NCBI GenBank assembly: GCA_947503245.1
Contig: CANNCV010000001.1
Coordinates: 62,001-126,000, forward strand
Direction of reading: 5' to 3'
Origin: an uncultured Sphingomonadaceae bacterium
GTDB taxonomy: Bacteria; Pseudomonadota; Alphaproteobacteria; Sphingomonadales; Sphingomonadaceae
DNA: 64,000 nucleotides
Shown here piece after piece: positions 27,247-36,243 of this stretch. The notes under the pieces are model-generated. The model did not search any database. It was given only the letters and a program-made list of their open reading frames with translations, and was not told the origin of the DNA. Both the position numbers and the translations under genes were made by a program. Positions within the stretch are counted from its first letter, which is position 1; the number at the start of each line of letters is the position of its first letter.

Positions 27247-28065
27247 ATGGCTGACAATGCTAAGATTATCACTGATGACGCTGCCGCAAAAGATGCGGAA
27301 AAGGCATTTGCTGAAGCGTCAGCAAAATCTGCTCCCGCTAAAAAAGCGGTGATCGCAAAAAAACCAGCGACCAAGAAAGCCGCTGTTGCAAAAGCTGCTG
27401 CTAAGACTGTTGCCAAACCAGCAGTGAAAACAGCTGCAAAGGCAAGCACGTCAAAAGCTGCTGTCGCGAAAAAGACCACAGCACCAAAAACTGCTGCGAA
27501 GAAAACTGTCGCTAAGAAAACCACCGCAACCAAAACAGCAGCCGCCAAAAAGGCCCCTGCACGCAAAACCGTGTCTAAAGCTGCTAATGTTAAGAAGGAA
27601 AACATCATGAACAAAGCAACTGAAACCGTTAAAGAAACAACCGAAACTATGACAGCACGTGCCAAAGAATTGTTTGGCAATATGTCTGCACAAGCCAAAA
27701 CGGCTTACGAAAAAGGCACCGAGTATGTTTCTCAGGCCAATGAATTCAACAAAGCCAATATCGAAGCGCTTGTTGCTTCAGGCAAAATCGCTGCCAAAGG
27801 TGCTCAAGATATGGGCCAAACCTATGCAACAGATTTGCGCAGCAATTTCGAAGAAACCACTGCAACTTTGAAGCAGTTTGCTGCTGTTAAATCACCAACA
27901 GAATTCTTCCAGCTGCAAGCTGTAACAGTGCGCAAAGCATTCGACACTGGTGTTGCACAAACATCCAAAAACACTGAACAGTTCATCAAAATTGCTGGTG
28001 AAGTTGTTCAGCCCATTTCCAACCGCGTCAGCGAGACAATGGAAACATTCAAAAAAGCTGCCTAA
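27247..28065 (+). CDS. Phasin with N-terminal histone-like Lys/Ala-rich domain
   Basis: A PHA-granule surface protein with two parts. Residues about 25-120 are Lys/Ala/Thr/Val repeats (AAKKTVAKKTTATK type), resembling the DNA-binding tail of histone H1 and of PhaF. From about residue 121 there is a typical phasin domain of about 150 residues (AKELFGNMSAQAKTAYEKG, FNKANIEALVASGKIAAKGAQ, SPTEFFQLQAVTVRKAF). PhaF carries the basic region at its C-terminus, so the order here is reversed. ATG at 27247 fits the predicted promoter better than the ATG at 27223. An internal AAGGAA with ATG at 27607 could give a short, canonical phasin. It follows phaC and ends at a strong terminator. Confidence 0.88.
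   Translation: MADNAKIITDDAAAKDAEKAFAEASAKSAPAKKAVIAKKPATKKAAVAKAAAKTVAKPAVKTAAKASTSKAAVAKKTTAPKTAAKKTVAKKTTATKTAAAKKAPARKTVSKAANVKKENIMNKATETVKETTETMTARAKELFGNMSAQAKTAYEKGTEYVSQANEFNKANIEALVASGKIAAKGAQDMGQTYATDLRSNFEETTATLKQFAAVKSPTEFFQLQAVTVRKAFDTGVAQTSKNTEQFIKIAGEVVQPISNRVSETMETFKKAA
27595..27609 (+). promoter_or_regulatory. Internal ribosome-binding site and start within the phasin gene
   Basis: AAGGAA at 27595-27600 lies six bases before an in-frame ATG at 27607, a better initiation context than either upstream ATG of the gene. Initiation here yields a 152-residue protein beginning MNKATETVKETTETM, the normal size of a phasin. The Lys-rich reading frame naturally produces AAGGA, so chance is possible. 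Confidence 0.5.
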
Positions 28066-28091
28066 GACAGTTTTACGAGATTAAGTCTCTC

Positions 28092-28129
28092 GAAAAAAAA
28101 GGGCTGTACCGTAAGGTGCAGCCCTTTTT
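28092..28129 (+). terminator. Rho-independent terminator after the phasin gene
   Basis: GGGCTGTACC pairs with GGTGCAGCCC (ten pairs including one G-T) around a GTAA tetraloop, preceded by an A run and followed by TTTTT. It lies 27 bases after the stop and should define the 3' end of the phaC-phasin region. Confidence 0.95.
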
Positions 28130-28245
28130 GTTGCTCAAAGCTTACAACGTTCTGACAGCAATATTAAGAGGGGATTGCAGCACTTTGTAATAATCTGCAT
28201 AGCGCACCCTTGCACACCAACAATAAGATACGATATTCTGAATCT

Positions 28246-28683
28246 ATGTCTGAATCAGCAAACCCCATTATCGCTTCATCCGTTGGCTCTCCCGCAATAG
28301 CCGTGCGGGCACAATTTTTTAAGTCGCAGCCATGCACTGCGCCAATATCTGCCAGTGATGACGATAATGACCAAGGCGATGATGGTGATAGCGAAATTGG
28401 AGTAGCGACAAAAACGCGCACCAAACCAAAAAAGCCCAGCCAATATAAAGTCTTGCTGCTCAATGATGATTACACACCGATGGAATTTGTCGTTGCCGTG
28501 CTCAAACGCTTTTTCGGTATGAATATGGAAGAAGCAACCCGCGTTATGCTGCATGTCCACCAAAAAGGCGTCGGCGTTTGCGGTATCTTTACTTATGAAG
28601 TGGCCGAAACCAAGGTAACACAGGTAATGGACGCAGCACGTGAAAACCAGCATCCGCTGCAATGCACATTGGAAAAAATCTGA
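28246..28683 (+). CDS. clpS: ATP-dependent Clp protease adaptor ClpS
   Basis: ClpS binds N-degron substrates and delivers them to ClpA. The core ([45 protein letters not shown]) is complete and ends [10 protein letters not shown]. The hydrophobic pocket and the Asn-Asp pair for the N-terminal amino group are visible. With ATG at 28246 the protein has 145 residues, about 40 more than E. coli ClpS, because of an N-terminal extension with an acidic run ([13 protein letters not shown]). No Shine-Dalgarno sequence precedes this ATG and no later ATG lies before the core, so a GTG start nearer the core is possible. It lies upstream of murA with a 118-bp gap; the pairing has no known functional meaning. 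Confidence 0.93.
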   Translation: MSESANPIIASSVGSPAIAVRAQFFKSQPCTAPISASDDDNDQGDDGDSEIGVATKTRTKPKKPSQYKVLLLNDDYTPMEFVVAVLKRFFGMNMEEATRVMLHVHQKGVGVCGIFTYEVAETKVTQVMDAARENQHPLQCTLEKI

Positions 28684-28801
28684 TAATTTGCGCCTTGCTA
28701 CCGCGCGGACCGAAAATACAAGGCACATTGAACATTGGTCATTGCAGCCATTTTTGCCTTCTATACTTGCGTAACAGATAATCCGCGCTAAACGATTTGG
28801 C

Positions 28802-30082
28802 ATGGATAAAATTGTAATTAACGGTGGCAAAACGCTTTCGGGCGATCTCCCAATCTCAGGCGCGAAAAATTCAGCGCTTACCCTTTTACCCTGCGCTTTG
28901 TTGACTGACGAGCCTGTGACTCTGCGCAACCTGCCGCGATTGGCAGATGTGGACAGTTTTGGGCATTTGCTCAACCAGATGGGCGTATCCACGACCATTG
29001 AAGGCGCCAGACCAGAAGATTTTGGCCGAGTGATGACCTTGCGTGCGGGCCGTATCACGGCGACCGTCGCTCCTTATGATATTGTGCGCAAAATGCGCGC
29101 CTCCATTTTGGTATTAGGGCCATTATTGGCCCGTGCTGGTGAAGCAACTGTTTCCCTGCCTGGCGGCTGCGCTATTGGTAACCGTCCGATTGACCTTCAC
29201 CTCAAAGCGTTGGAAGCCTTTGGTGCAGAAATCGAAATTGCATCAGGTTATGTCCGTGCAAGTGCACCAAAATCAGGATTGCCCGGAGGCGAATATACCT
29301 TCCCCGTAGTGTCCGTTGGCGCGACAGAAAATGCCATTATGGGCGCAGTATTGGCCAATGGTCAGTGTATATTGAACAATGCCGCGCGTGAGCCGGAAAT
29401 TGTTGATCTGTGCAAATTACTGATCGCCATGGGCGCAGATATTGAAGGTGTCGGCACCAGCAAATTGGTCATTACCGGCAAAGACAGACTACATGGCGCA
29501 ACATATCGTGTCATGGCTGATCGTATTGAAGCCGGAAGCTATGCCTGTGCAGCGGCGATAACAGGCGGCACATTGAATTTGCTCGGTGCCAAAATTTCTG
29601 AAATGGAAGCGACTGTTGCCGCCCTGCGCGAAGCCGGCGTACTAATCGAGGAAAATGCCAAAGGTGTGCATGTTAACGCCAGTCAGGGCCTTAAGCCTCT
29701 CACGCTATCCACCGCACCATTTCCCGGCTTTGCCACCGATATGCAGGCCCAGTTTATGGCAATGCTGTGCCGTGCAGACGGGGCCAGTGTACTGACCGAA
29801 ACCATCTTCGAAAACCGCTATATGCACGTCCCGGAATTGAGCCGTATGGGCGCGGATATTGAGGTTAAAGGCCGCACTGCAGTGGTGCGCGGTATATCAG
29901 ATTTGACCGGTGCTCCCGTAATGGCGACCGATTTACGGGCCAGCATGTCGCTTATCCTCGCGGGATTGGCGGCGAATGGCACAACCGAAGTCAACCGCGT
30001 CTATCATCTCGATCGCGGCTATGAACGGCTGGAAGAAAAACTTCAGGCAGTGGGTGCCAATATTGAGCGCGTTGGCGACTAA
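28802..30082 (+). CDS. murA: UDP-N-acetylglucosamine 1-carboxyvinyltransferase
   Basis: MurA transfers enolpyruvate from PEP to UDP-GlcNAc, the first committed step of peptidoglycan synthesis. The 426-residue protein shows two EPSP-synthase-like domains; the catalytic Cys is present in [16 protein letters not shown], so fosfomycin sensitivity of the enzyme is expected. [13 protein letters not shown] and the C-terminal [14 protein letters not shown] are diagnostic. It ends three bases before a convergent gene. Confidence 0.97.
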   Translation: MDKIVINGGKTLSGDLPISGAKNSALTLLPCALLTDEPVTLRNLPRLADVDSFGHLLNQMGVSTTIEGARPEDFGRVMTLRAGRITATVAPYDIVRKMRASILVLGPLLARAGEATVSLPGGCAIGNRPIDLHLKALEAFGAEIEIASGYVRASAPKSGLPGGEYTFPVVSVGATENAIMGAVLANGQCILNNAAREPEIVDLCKLLIAMGADIEGVGTSKLVITGKDRLHGATYRVMADRIEAGSYACAAAITGGTLNLLGAKISEMEATVAALREAGVLIEENAKGVHVNASQGLKPLTLSTAPFPGFATDMQAQFMAMLCRADGASVLTETIFENRYMHVPELSRMGADIEVKGRTAVVRGISDLTGAPVMATDLRASMSLILAGLAANGTTEVNRVYHLDRGYERLEEKLQAVGANIERVGD

Positions 30083-30085
30083 CGC

Positions 30086-30793
30086 TTAATCAGCACTCAC
30101 ATTCGCAACATTATATTTGAAGGCCTCTTCCACGGATAGGCAATAGCGTGTGGACGGGTCTTCTTCATTTTTGACCGCTTGCTGACGGTACATAACCTCT
30201 GACAGCAATTTGCGCGATACGCCCATACGGATCAGAAAATCATTATCTTCTGTGGCCAGCAATGCGCTTTCCTGCTCAATTTCACCGATGAGTTCGATGG
30301 TAGTATCGGTGCCCAGCGCAACACTTTCATCAATAACATCGCGGTCACCAGTAAGCGTGAACATATGCACCATGAAGTTGCCACCATCTTCAATAATGCG
30401 TGCCTTGCCGCCCATGAAAACAAAATTGCACGCACTGAAACAGGACCAGCCTTTGGGAATGCGCGTGATAACCAGACCCAATTCTTTGCGAATAATCAGT
30501 CCGGCCGCATTGCCCGCCCGCGCATTGCCGCCAGGCGAGCGCAGCCAAATTTCGGCAATATCAGGATTTTTTTTGATGACCGCCCGCAGACGGTCGGGCA
30601 ATTCGGCATCAATAACGCCTTCAGCGAGCAGAATTTTCTCGTCATAGATTTCCTGCACATTGAGCGTCATCTTCTGACCAGCCGCCCAATCAGGCTGTAA
30701 AGGGCATGTCGGATTCTCAGGGTCTTTTGCTGCGCTATTGCCCAAAAGGGCGAAAGCCGCAGCGCATGCCATTACAGATTTCCAGATCGCCAT
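30086..30793 (-). CDS. Periplasmic ClpP/crotonase-fold protein
   Basis: A 235-residue protein with a signal peptide (ACAAAFALLGNSAAK). The body resembles the ClpP/crotonase superfamily group of predicted periplasmic proteins: WLRSPGGNARAGNAAGLIIRKELG forms the oxyanion-side glycine loop, GWSCFSACNFVFMGG contains a Cys-x-Ser-x-Cys nucleophile region, and VHMFTL carries a candidate His. The fold call is from motif order; proteolytic activity is not established for this group. It is convergent with murA and stands alone. Two more Cys (CPLQP near the N-terminus and RYCLSVEEAF near the C-terminus) may form a disulfide. Confidence 0.62.
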   Translation of the reverse strand: MAIWKSVMACAAAFALLGNSAAKDPENPTCPLQPDWAAGQKMTLNVQEIYDEKILLAEGVIDAELPDRLRAVIKKNPDIAEIWLRSPGGNARAGNAAGLIIRKELGLVITRIPKGWSCFSACNFVFMGGKARIIEDGGNFMVHMFTLTGDRDVIDESVALGTDTTIELIGEIEQESALLATEDNDFLIRMGVSRKLLSEVMYRQQAVKNEEDPSTRYCLSVEEAFKYNVANVSAD

Positions 30794-30926
30794 AATATCC
30801 TCTTGCTCACATTAGTCGTAGCATAATCATGCATGGCCGTCAGGACAAGTAATGTAACGCATGGGCATCATTCTAAATTTGCCAGCTAGAGATTTAGATC
30901 CTAAGGTCATTTATAAGGGGAACGAA

Positions 30927-31958
30927 ATGAAATTACACTATTTCATCATGACAATGCTTTTGGGAATGAGCATTTCGTCCCAGACGGCTTTAGCGCAAGA
31001 GCGTAATTTGCAAGGCGATGTGATGGTTGTGCCCGTCCTCCCCGATGCGCCCATATTGTCAACCGATGACTATCCTGAATGCCGTGAAGATTGGCAAAAG
31101 ATAGAAGCACCTTTTGAACGTGCCAATGATATTAACCGATGCACGGAGTTGCTGGACAGATTTTATGATGGAAAGCTGTTGCCATTTGCTGATCAGATGA
31201 TTGCCCACCAAACAGAATTGTCACGGCTTTACAGTGAAGAAGTGGCCGGAAACCCGACATTGACGCCAGCCGTACATGACGATTTCTATGCACGGATGCG
31301 CGCAGAATTCAGCAAATCAGAACCAAATGGTGAATATATGTCTGACTATCAGGCCGCTGTTGCTCGCTATGGCGCTGACCGCGAATATCTGCAGGACCGT
31401 TTCTGCTTCAACACTGGTTGCAATGGCTATCCCGTACCCGAATACACACCGCCAGAGCCAGTGCAGATTGCCGCCAATGATGACGATGGCAATAAGAAAG
31501 ACAAATCCAAAAAGAGCAAAAAGTCCAAGAAAAAGAAGACCGCTAACAAAGGGTGTGGCAGAGCCCGAAAGCGCGGTGGATTTTTGGGTAGCGTGCTTGG
31601 CGGCGTTGCCGGACAAGCCGCAGGGCTTGACGGTATTGGTAGTTTATTGGCCGCTGGCGTTGGCGGAATATTGGTTGGGGAAATTGCCTGTCAACTGACC
31701 AAGGAGGAACAGGAAGAAGCGGTTAAAGCAACAAAAAAGGTCACTGAGGCCGAGGCTGTAGGCGCGACCGCTGAATGGAAAAGCCCTAGCAGAGAAGGCG
31801 TTTCGGGGTCTTCAACCGTAACGGCTTTGGCATCGCGCCCCAATGGCCGCAAATGCATGACCATCACGGACATTGCGATTATTGATGGTGAAGAAACCCG
31901 GATTGAAAAGCAAATGTGCAAAAGCCGTGGCGACAAGGCCTATGTTCTAGAAGCCTGA
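30927..31958 (+). CDS. Exported protein with Lys-rich linker and glycine-zipper segment
   Basis: The start at 30927 is supported by AAGGGGA and by a signal peptide from MKLHYFIMTMLLGMSISSQTALA; the track start at 30861 is upstream. The mature protein (343 residues in all) has a helical N-terminal part with Cys residues, a run of Lys/Ser (KKDKSKKSKKSKKKK), a glycine-zipper hydrophobic segment (GGFLGSVLGGVAGQAAG, LLAAGVGGILVGEIAC) and a C-terminal domain like those of 17-kDa surface-antigen-type proteins (GRKCMTITDIAIIDGEE). I infer an outer-membrane-associated lipoprotein-like or surface role without a named function. It is monocistronic and convergent with the GNAT gene. Confidence 0.6.
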   Translation: MKLHYFIMTMLLGMSISSQTALAQERNLQGDVMVVPVLPDAPILSTDDYPECREDWQKIEAPFERANDINRCTELLDRFYDGKLLPFADQMIAHQTELSRLYSEEVAGNPTLTPAVHDDFYARMRAEFSKSEPNGEYMSDYQAAVARYGADREYLQDRFCFNTGCNGYPVPEYTPPEPVQIAANDDDGNKKDKSKKSKKSKKKKTANKGCGRARKRGGFLGSVLGGVAGQAAGLDGIGSLLAAGVGGILVGEIACQLTKEEQEEAVKATKKVTEAEAVGATAEWKSPSREGVSGSSTVTALASRPNGRKCMTITDIAIIDGEETRIEKQMCKSRGDKAYVLEA

Positions 31959-31970
31959 TATAGCGTTGCT

Positions 31971-32711
31971 TTAGAGGCTTTTGCGCATCGCAAAGCGGCG
32001 CAGTTTTTGTGGGCCATGAGGACTTGCCATCTCCACTTGTTCTTCATGCAGGACAGCGAACCCCATGGCGGCAAAAGCAGGCTGTGCCATGAGACTGGCA
32101 TGGGTTTCCAGCCTATGTTTTCCTTGAGCACGCGCTTCATCTTCAATCTGTTCATATAAAGCGCGAAACAGGCCGCTCCCTCGTGCAGGTCCGGCAATAT
32201 ATGCAAAGTCGACATAAGCATGACCCGCCTTTTCAAGTTGCTCCAGACTCATAAAGCCTAGCGCTTCGTCCCCATCCGTCTCTGCCAGCAAAACATTTTG
32301 CTTGGCCAAACGATCATTCCAGACAGGACCGGATCGCGGCTCAGGCATCCATGCTATGCGTTCATCTTCGCTATAAGGACTGGGCAATGCATGAACAGCA
32401 TCAAACATCAATTGACCCAAACGGGTATAATCCGCTTCTCCATTGGCCCAGCGAAATGTAACCTCGGCTTGTGCATTCTGTTGCAACTGTGCCGCCAGCC
32501 ATAAACGGACCGCACTGGCCAGACCGGGCGGCGTATCGCTCTGCATCCGCTCCAGATCAATTTGCGCCACCAGAGCATTGATAGGTATTTGCCGCGTCGC
32601 TGCTTCTGTCTTTAGCCAGTCCCAAAAGACAGGCTCAAGACTGATAGACGTGGCGTGGCCAGCAATTGTAATCGAGCGTTTTACCGGAGGGTGATAATAG
32701 GGTTGGGCCAT
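31971..32711 (-). CDS. RHH-type domain fused to GNAT acetyltransferase
   Basis: Two domains in 246 residues. Residues about 8-75 (VKRSITIAGHATSISLEPVFW, INALVAQIDLERMQ, GLASAVRLWLAAQL) match the ribbon-helix-helix domain called RHH_4, which normally occurs as a separate ~80-residue DNA-binding protein. Residues about 80-246 form a GNAT acetyltransferase with the acetyl-CoA loop in GPARGSGLFRALYEQIED and the C-terminal MGFAVLHEEQVEM. RHH_4 plus GNAT is not a combination I know as standard. A DNA-bound or self-regulating acetyltransferase is a guess. It is convergent with the zipper protein and 57 bp downstream of phaB on the same strand. Confidence 0.75.
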   Translation of the reverse strand: MAQPYYHPPVKRSITIAGHATSISLEPVFWDWLKTEAATRQIPINALVAQIDLERMQSDTPPGLASAVRLWLAAQLQQNAQAEVTFRWANGEADYTRLGQLMFDAVHALPSPYSEDERIAWMPEPRSGPVWNDRLAKQNVLLAETDGDEALGFMSLEQLEKAGHAYVDFAYIAGPARGSGLFRALYEQIEDEARAQGKHRLETHASLMAQPAFAAMGFAVLHEEQVEMASPHGPQKLRRFAMRKSL

Positions 32712-32768
32712 AGTGACAGCCTATGCGGCAAGCAGATGCAAAAGCCAATAAGCTGCGCGCAATCCGAT

Positions 32769-33491
32769 TCAATACATATGCATGCCGCCATTTATCGACA
32801 ATGTAGAGCCAGTGATCCAACCGGCATTGTCGCTGGTCAGAAACTCTACGCCGCGCGCAATCTCACCTGGCTCGCCCAAGCGGCCCATAGGGATTTGCGC
32901 GACAATCTTTTCCATCACGGTGTCGGGAATGGTGGCCAGCATATCGGTAGCAATATAGCCTGGCGCGATAGCATTTGCGGTGACGCCATAGCGGGCACCT
33001 TCTGCCGCGAGGCTTTTGGTGAAGCCATGGATACCCGATTTGGCCGCAGCATAATTAACCTGACCAATTTGCCCGCTTTGACCATTGACCGAGCCGACAT
33101 TGACAATCCGTCCCCATCCACGTTCCCGCATTTTTGGAAAGGCAGCTTTGGCCATAGAGAAACAACCGGAAAGATCGACGCGCAATACCTCTTCCCATTG
33201 CTCATATGTCATTTTCATCAATGTCGCATCACGCGTGATACCGGCATTATTTACCAAGATGTCCACTTCGCCATGATCGGTGGCGATTTTGGCAACAGCA
33301 TCCTGACATTGCTCATGGTCACCAACATCCCATTTCTGGGTCGCAATGCCGGTCCGTTCGGTAAAGTCCTGAGCAGCAGCATCATTGCCGCCATAGCTGG
33401 CTATCACGGTGCGGCCATGCTCTTTCAAGCGAACACATATTGCTTCACCAATACCGCGTGTTCCGCCGGTGACGATTGCTATTCTGCCCAT
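32769..33491 (-). CDS. phaB: Acetoacetyl-CoA reductase
   Basis: This short-chain dehydrogenase reduces acetoacetyl-CoA to (R)-3-hydroxybutyryl-CoA with NADPH, supplying the PhaC monomer. At 240 residues it has TGGTRGIG cofactor loop, NNAGITRD, the catalytic Ser in NVGSVNGQSGQIGQ and the YAAAKSG Tyr/Lys pair. The GQSGQIGQVNY segment and TLSINGGMHMY end are specific to PhaB rather than FabG. It lies separately from phaC, on the opposite strand. Confidence 0.92.
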   Translation of the reverse strand: MGRIAIVTGGTRGIGEAICVRLKEHGRTVIASYGGNDAAAQDFTERTGIATQKWDVGDHEQCQDAVAKIATDHGEVDILVNNAGITRDATLMKMTYEQWEEVLRVDLSGCFSMAKAAFPKMRERGWGRIVNVGSVNGQSGQIGQVNYAAAKSGIHGFTKSLAAEGARYGVTANAIAPGYIATDMLATIPDTVMEKIVAQIPMGRLGEPGEIARGVEFLTSDNAGWITGSTLSINGGMHMY

Positions 33492-33612
33492 ATCTTGCTC
33501 CTGATGTCCGCAATATTTTCGTGTAAAAGCAAGGTCTAGAGTGATGATATAGTTGGGGCAAGATGACGCGAACGGGAGGTGAAGTCATTCACTGCTGGTC
33601 ATGCAATAGACA

Positions 33613-33639
33613 ACAAAAAAGCGGGGCCGAAGCCCCGCT
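33613..33639 (-). terminator. Rho-independent terminator after degP
   Basis: On the minus strand a perfect 8-bp stem AGCGGGGC/GCCCCGCT with a TTCG tetraloop is followed by six T residues. It lies about 32 bases after the degP stop. Confidence 0.95.
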
Positions 33640-33670
33640 CAATATCTGTCCCGATTATGGGAGATTATGT

Positions 33671-35230
33671 TTAGTTGCTATCGCGCAGACGTACCGGCAC
33701 GAAAATCTCCGGCTTACCGCGTGCACGCACTTTAATGACTTTCAACAATATTGCGCCGCGTCCCTCACTCGTCGCTTGTTGTACAATCTTTTCGAGATCG
33801 TCAGGCGAAGTAACAGGCTGGCCATTGGCCATGACAATGACTTCACCGCGCGCCAGAGACTTTCTGGCGGCATCGCTATTGCGGTCAACAGCAGCAATAA
33901 TCACGCCTTTTTGATCAGCTTCAAGACCCACTTGCTCAGCAATGGCTGGAGTCAGGTCTTGCACAGCAATACCAAGAGCTTGTTGTGCTGCAACTTCATC
34001 CTGCTCTGGATCTTCCTCTTCGAAGTTCTGTTCTGATTGCCCAAAGGCTGCGGCCATGGCGTCAGGTGCAGGGCGTTTCTCAACCACTGCTTGAACCGTT
34101 TGGCGTTTGCCATTGCGGACCAGTTCAATCGGGATTTTTGAGCCTGGCTTCACATTGGCTACAATGAAAGACAATGTTTGCTCAGGCGTGACAGCCTTGC
34201 CATCGACAGTGATAACAACATCACCGGCCCGAATACCTGCTTTTGCAGCCGGGCCATCATCCTGAACAAGACCGATAAATTCACCACGGTTTTTGGGTAG
34301 GCCAAGCGATTCAGCAAGATCATCATCGAGCGGCCGAATCTGAACACCAAGGAAGCCGCGCTCAATTTCTTCACCGTTTATAAGAGAAGTAACGATCGGA
34401 TTGGCCACCTCCGATGGGATAGCAAAACCAATACCAACACTGCCGCCATTGGGCGATATGATAGCGGTATTAATACCGATAACATTGCCGTTCAGATCAA
34501 ACATCGGACCGCCGGAATTGCCGCGGTTAATGGATGCATCAGTCTGGATATAACGATCAAAAGCACCGCCAGTGCCTACGCCGCCCGGGCCAACATTACG
34601 GTACAATGCGGACACGATGCCCGAAGTTACCGTTCCGCCCAAGCCCAATGGGTTGCCGATAGCGATAATCCAGTCACCCACACGAGCTTTGGTTGAATCG
34701 CCAAATTGTACGAATGGGAACGCTTCGCCGCGTTGAATTTTCAATACCGCCAGATCGGAGTCCGGATCGCGGCCAACCAATTCAGCCTCATATTCCTTGC
34801 CATCCGGCATGGTTACTGTGATCGATTCAATCGTCGCATTGCGACCTTCAGCGGAAACAACATGGTTGTTGGTAACGACATAGCCATCCGCTGAAATAAT
34901 GAAACCAGAACCGAGAGACTGGGCAGGGCGGGTTGTTTCGCCCTGGCTGCCTCGTCCACGACGGTTACCGAAAAGGTCGCCAAAGGGGGAGCCAGCAAAC
35001 GGGTTATTGCGGACCCGCACACGCTGTTTGGTTGAGATATTGACCACAGCCGGTTGCAGCTGTTCGGTCAGATCCGCAAAACTCATTGGCGCACCAGCGC
35101 GCGGTGCGGCAGCTGTCACTACCCGTTGATCATTTTGTGCAACCTGCGCACCGACGGTCTGACCAGTACTCAGCGCAACAGCGCTCCCGGCGACCAATAA
35201 AGCAGCAGTTACTCCATAAGCATAACGCAC
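33671..35230 (-). CDS. degP: Do-family periplasmic serine endoprotease DegP/MucD
   Basis: This periplasmic protease-chaperone clears misfolded envelope proteins. The 519 residues start with a signal peptide (LLVAGSAVALSTGQTVGA), then a trypsin-like domain with the catalytic triad His (VVTNNHVVSAEG), Asp (RDPDSDLAVLKI) and Ser (NRGNSGGPMFD), and two PDZ domains. The start is GTG at 35230 with AGAGGAA seven bases before it. It follows hflK-hflC on the same strand after a 167-bp gap that could hold its own stress promoter. A terminator marks its end. Confidence 0.95.
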   Translation of the reverse strand: MRYAYGVTAALLVAGSAVALSTGQTVGAQVAQNDQRVVTAAAPRAGAPMSFADLTEQLQPAVVNISTKQRVRVRNNPFAGSPFGDLFGNRRGRGSQGETTRPAQSLGSGFIISADGYVVTNNHVVSAEGRNATIESITVTMPDGKEYEAELVGRDPDSDLAVLKIQRGEAFPFVQFGDSTKARVGDWIIAIGNPLGLGGTVTSGIVSALYRNVGPGGVGTGGAFDRYIQTDASINRGNSGGPMFDLNGNVIGINTAIISPNGGSVGIGFAIPSEVANPIVTSLINGEEIERGFLGVQIRPLDDDLAESLGLPKNRGEFIGLVQDDGPAAKAGIRAGDVVITVDGKAVTPEQTLSFIVANVKPGSKIPIELVRNGKRQTVQAVVEKRPAPDAMAAAFGQSEQNFEEEDPEQDEVAAQQALGIAVQDLTPAIAEQVGLEADQKGVIIAAVDRNSDAARKSLARGEVIVMANGQPVTSPDDLEKIVQQATSEGRGAILLKVIKVRARGKPEIFVPVRLRDSN

Positions 35231-35397
35231 GTATAATTCCTCTCTTTGGTCCTTGATATAAGGGCCGTTATCGTCATCTGTCTTTTGGTCAGGACTGGCT
35301 TAACACCAATTGAACGACCACAAATGTTTTTGTCATTCTTCATATGACAATAGGCAATATATTGCGGCCATTCACGTTCCTGACATTTGCGCCCAGC

Positions 35398-36243
35398 TTA
35401 GCGCCGCCCGCGGAATTGGCGCAGATATTCACTATTGGGTGACAGCACGATTGACGAATCGCCCTTACCGTTGATGAATGTTTGTTGATAGCTTTCCATG
35501 GCGCGGTAGAAATCATAAAATTCCGGATCTTTGCCATAGCTTTCCGCATAAATTCTGGCCGATTCGGCTTCTGCTTGACCGCGAATAATTTGTGCTTCGC
35601 GCGTACCGGCAGCGCGAATTGCAGTCGCTTCCTGTTGTCGCTCAGAGCGCATACGCGAGAAAGCCGAGTCGAGCGGTGTGCCTTCAGGTAAATCTGCGCG
35701 TTTGATACGCACATCGATAATTTCCGCGCCATATTTCTTAGCCTGAACATTCAAAGCAGTCTGGATATTTTCCATAATCTGACCACGCTCAGGGCTGAGC
35801 AACTGCGCGAAAGACCGCTTACCAAGCTCGTTACGCAATGATGAACCTAAAATGGTGCGCAATTGGCCCTGCAAAGCCTCTTCGGTGCGTATTGACCGGA
35901 ACATTTGCAGCGGGTCCGTAATCCGGAACCTCGCAAAAGCGTCAACCTGCAAACGCAGTTTGTCCGTGGAGAGGACTTCCTGACGTTCCATCTCAATATT
36001 CAGAACCTGCTTATTGATATATTGAATTTGCTCAATAAACGGAATCCGCCAAGCAAGACCAGCACCAGTCTGACCGAATACCTCATTCGGTTTGTAGACA
36101 TTGATTTTCCGTTGTGGCTGACCATAGCGCAGAATCAAGGCCTGCTCTGTTTCAGGTACGATAGACACTGAAAGGCTGGTCAATATTGCGGCAAAAATTA
36201 GGACAATGCCGATGACAACAGGGTTACCGAAACGCGTTCCCAT
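35398..36243 (-). CDS. hflC: FtsH protease modulator HflC
   Basis: HflC pairs with HflK in a large inner-membrane complex around FtsH that controls its access to membrane-protein substrates. The 281-residue protein has one N-terminal transmembrane segment (VVIGIVLIFAAILTSLSVSIV) and an SPFH/band-7 domain (SIVPETEQALILRYGQ, NIEMERQEVLSTDKLRLQVDAFARFRITDP), with the C-terminal AESARIYAESYGKDPEFYDFYRAMESY. Its ATG overlaps the hflK stop by one base, so translation is coupled. Confidence 0.95.
   Translation of the reverse strand: MGTRFGNPVVIGIVLIFAAILTSLSVSIVPETEQALILRYGQPQRKINVYKPNEVFGQTGAGLAWRIPFIEQIQYINKQVLNIEMERQEVLSTDKLRLQVDAFARFRITDPLQMFRSIRTEEALQGQLRTILGSSLRNELGKRSFAQLLSPERGQIMENIQTALNVQAKKYGAEIIDVRIKRADLPEGTPLDSAFSRMRSERQQEATAIRAAGTREAQIIRGQAEAESARIYAESYGKDPEFYDFYRAMESYQQTFINGKGDSSIVLSPNSEYLRQFRGRR

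Noticed and set aside
27150-27698. 182-aa minus ORF rich in Ala/Val/Phe opposite the phasin
   Set aside because: It is the complement of the Lys/Ala repeat; hydrophobicity is an artefact of the complementary codons.
31971-32711. Canonical GNAT-RHH toxin-antitoxin module
   Set aside because: Only one reading frame carries both domains; no separate antitoxin gene is present.
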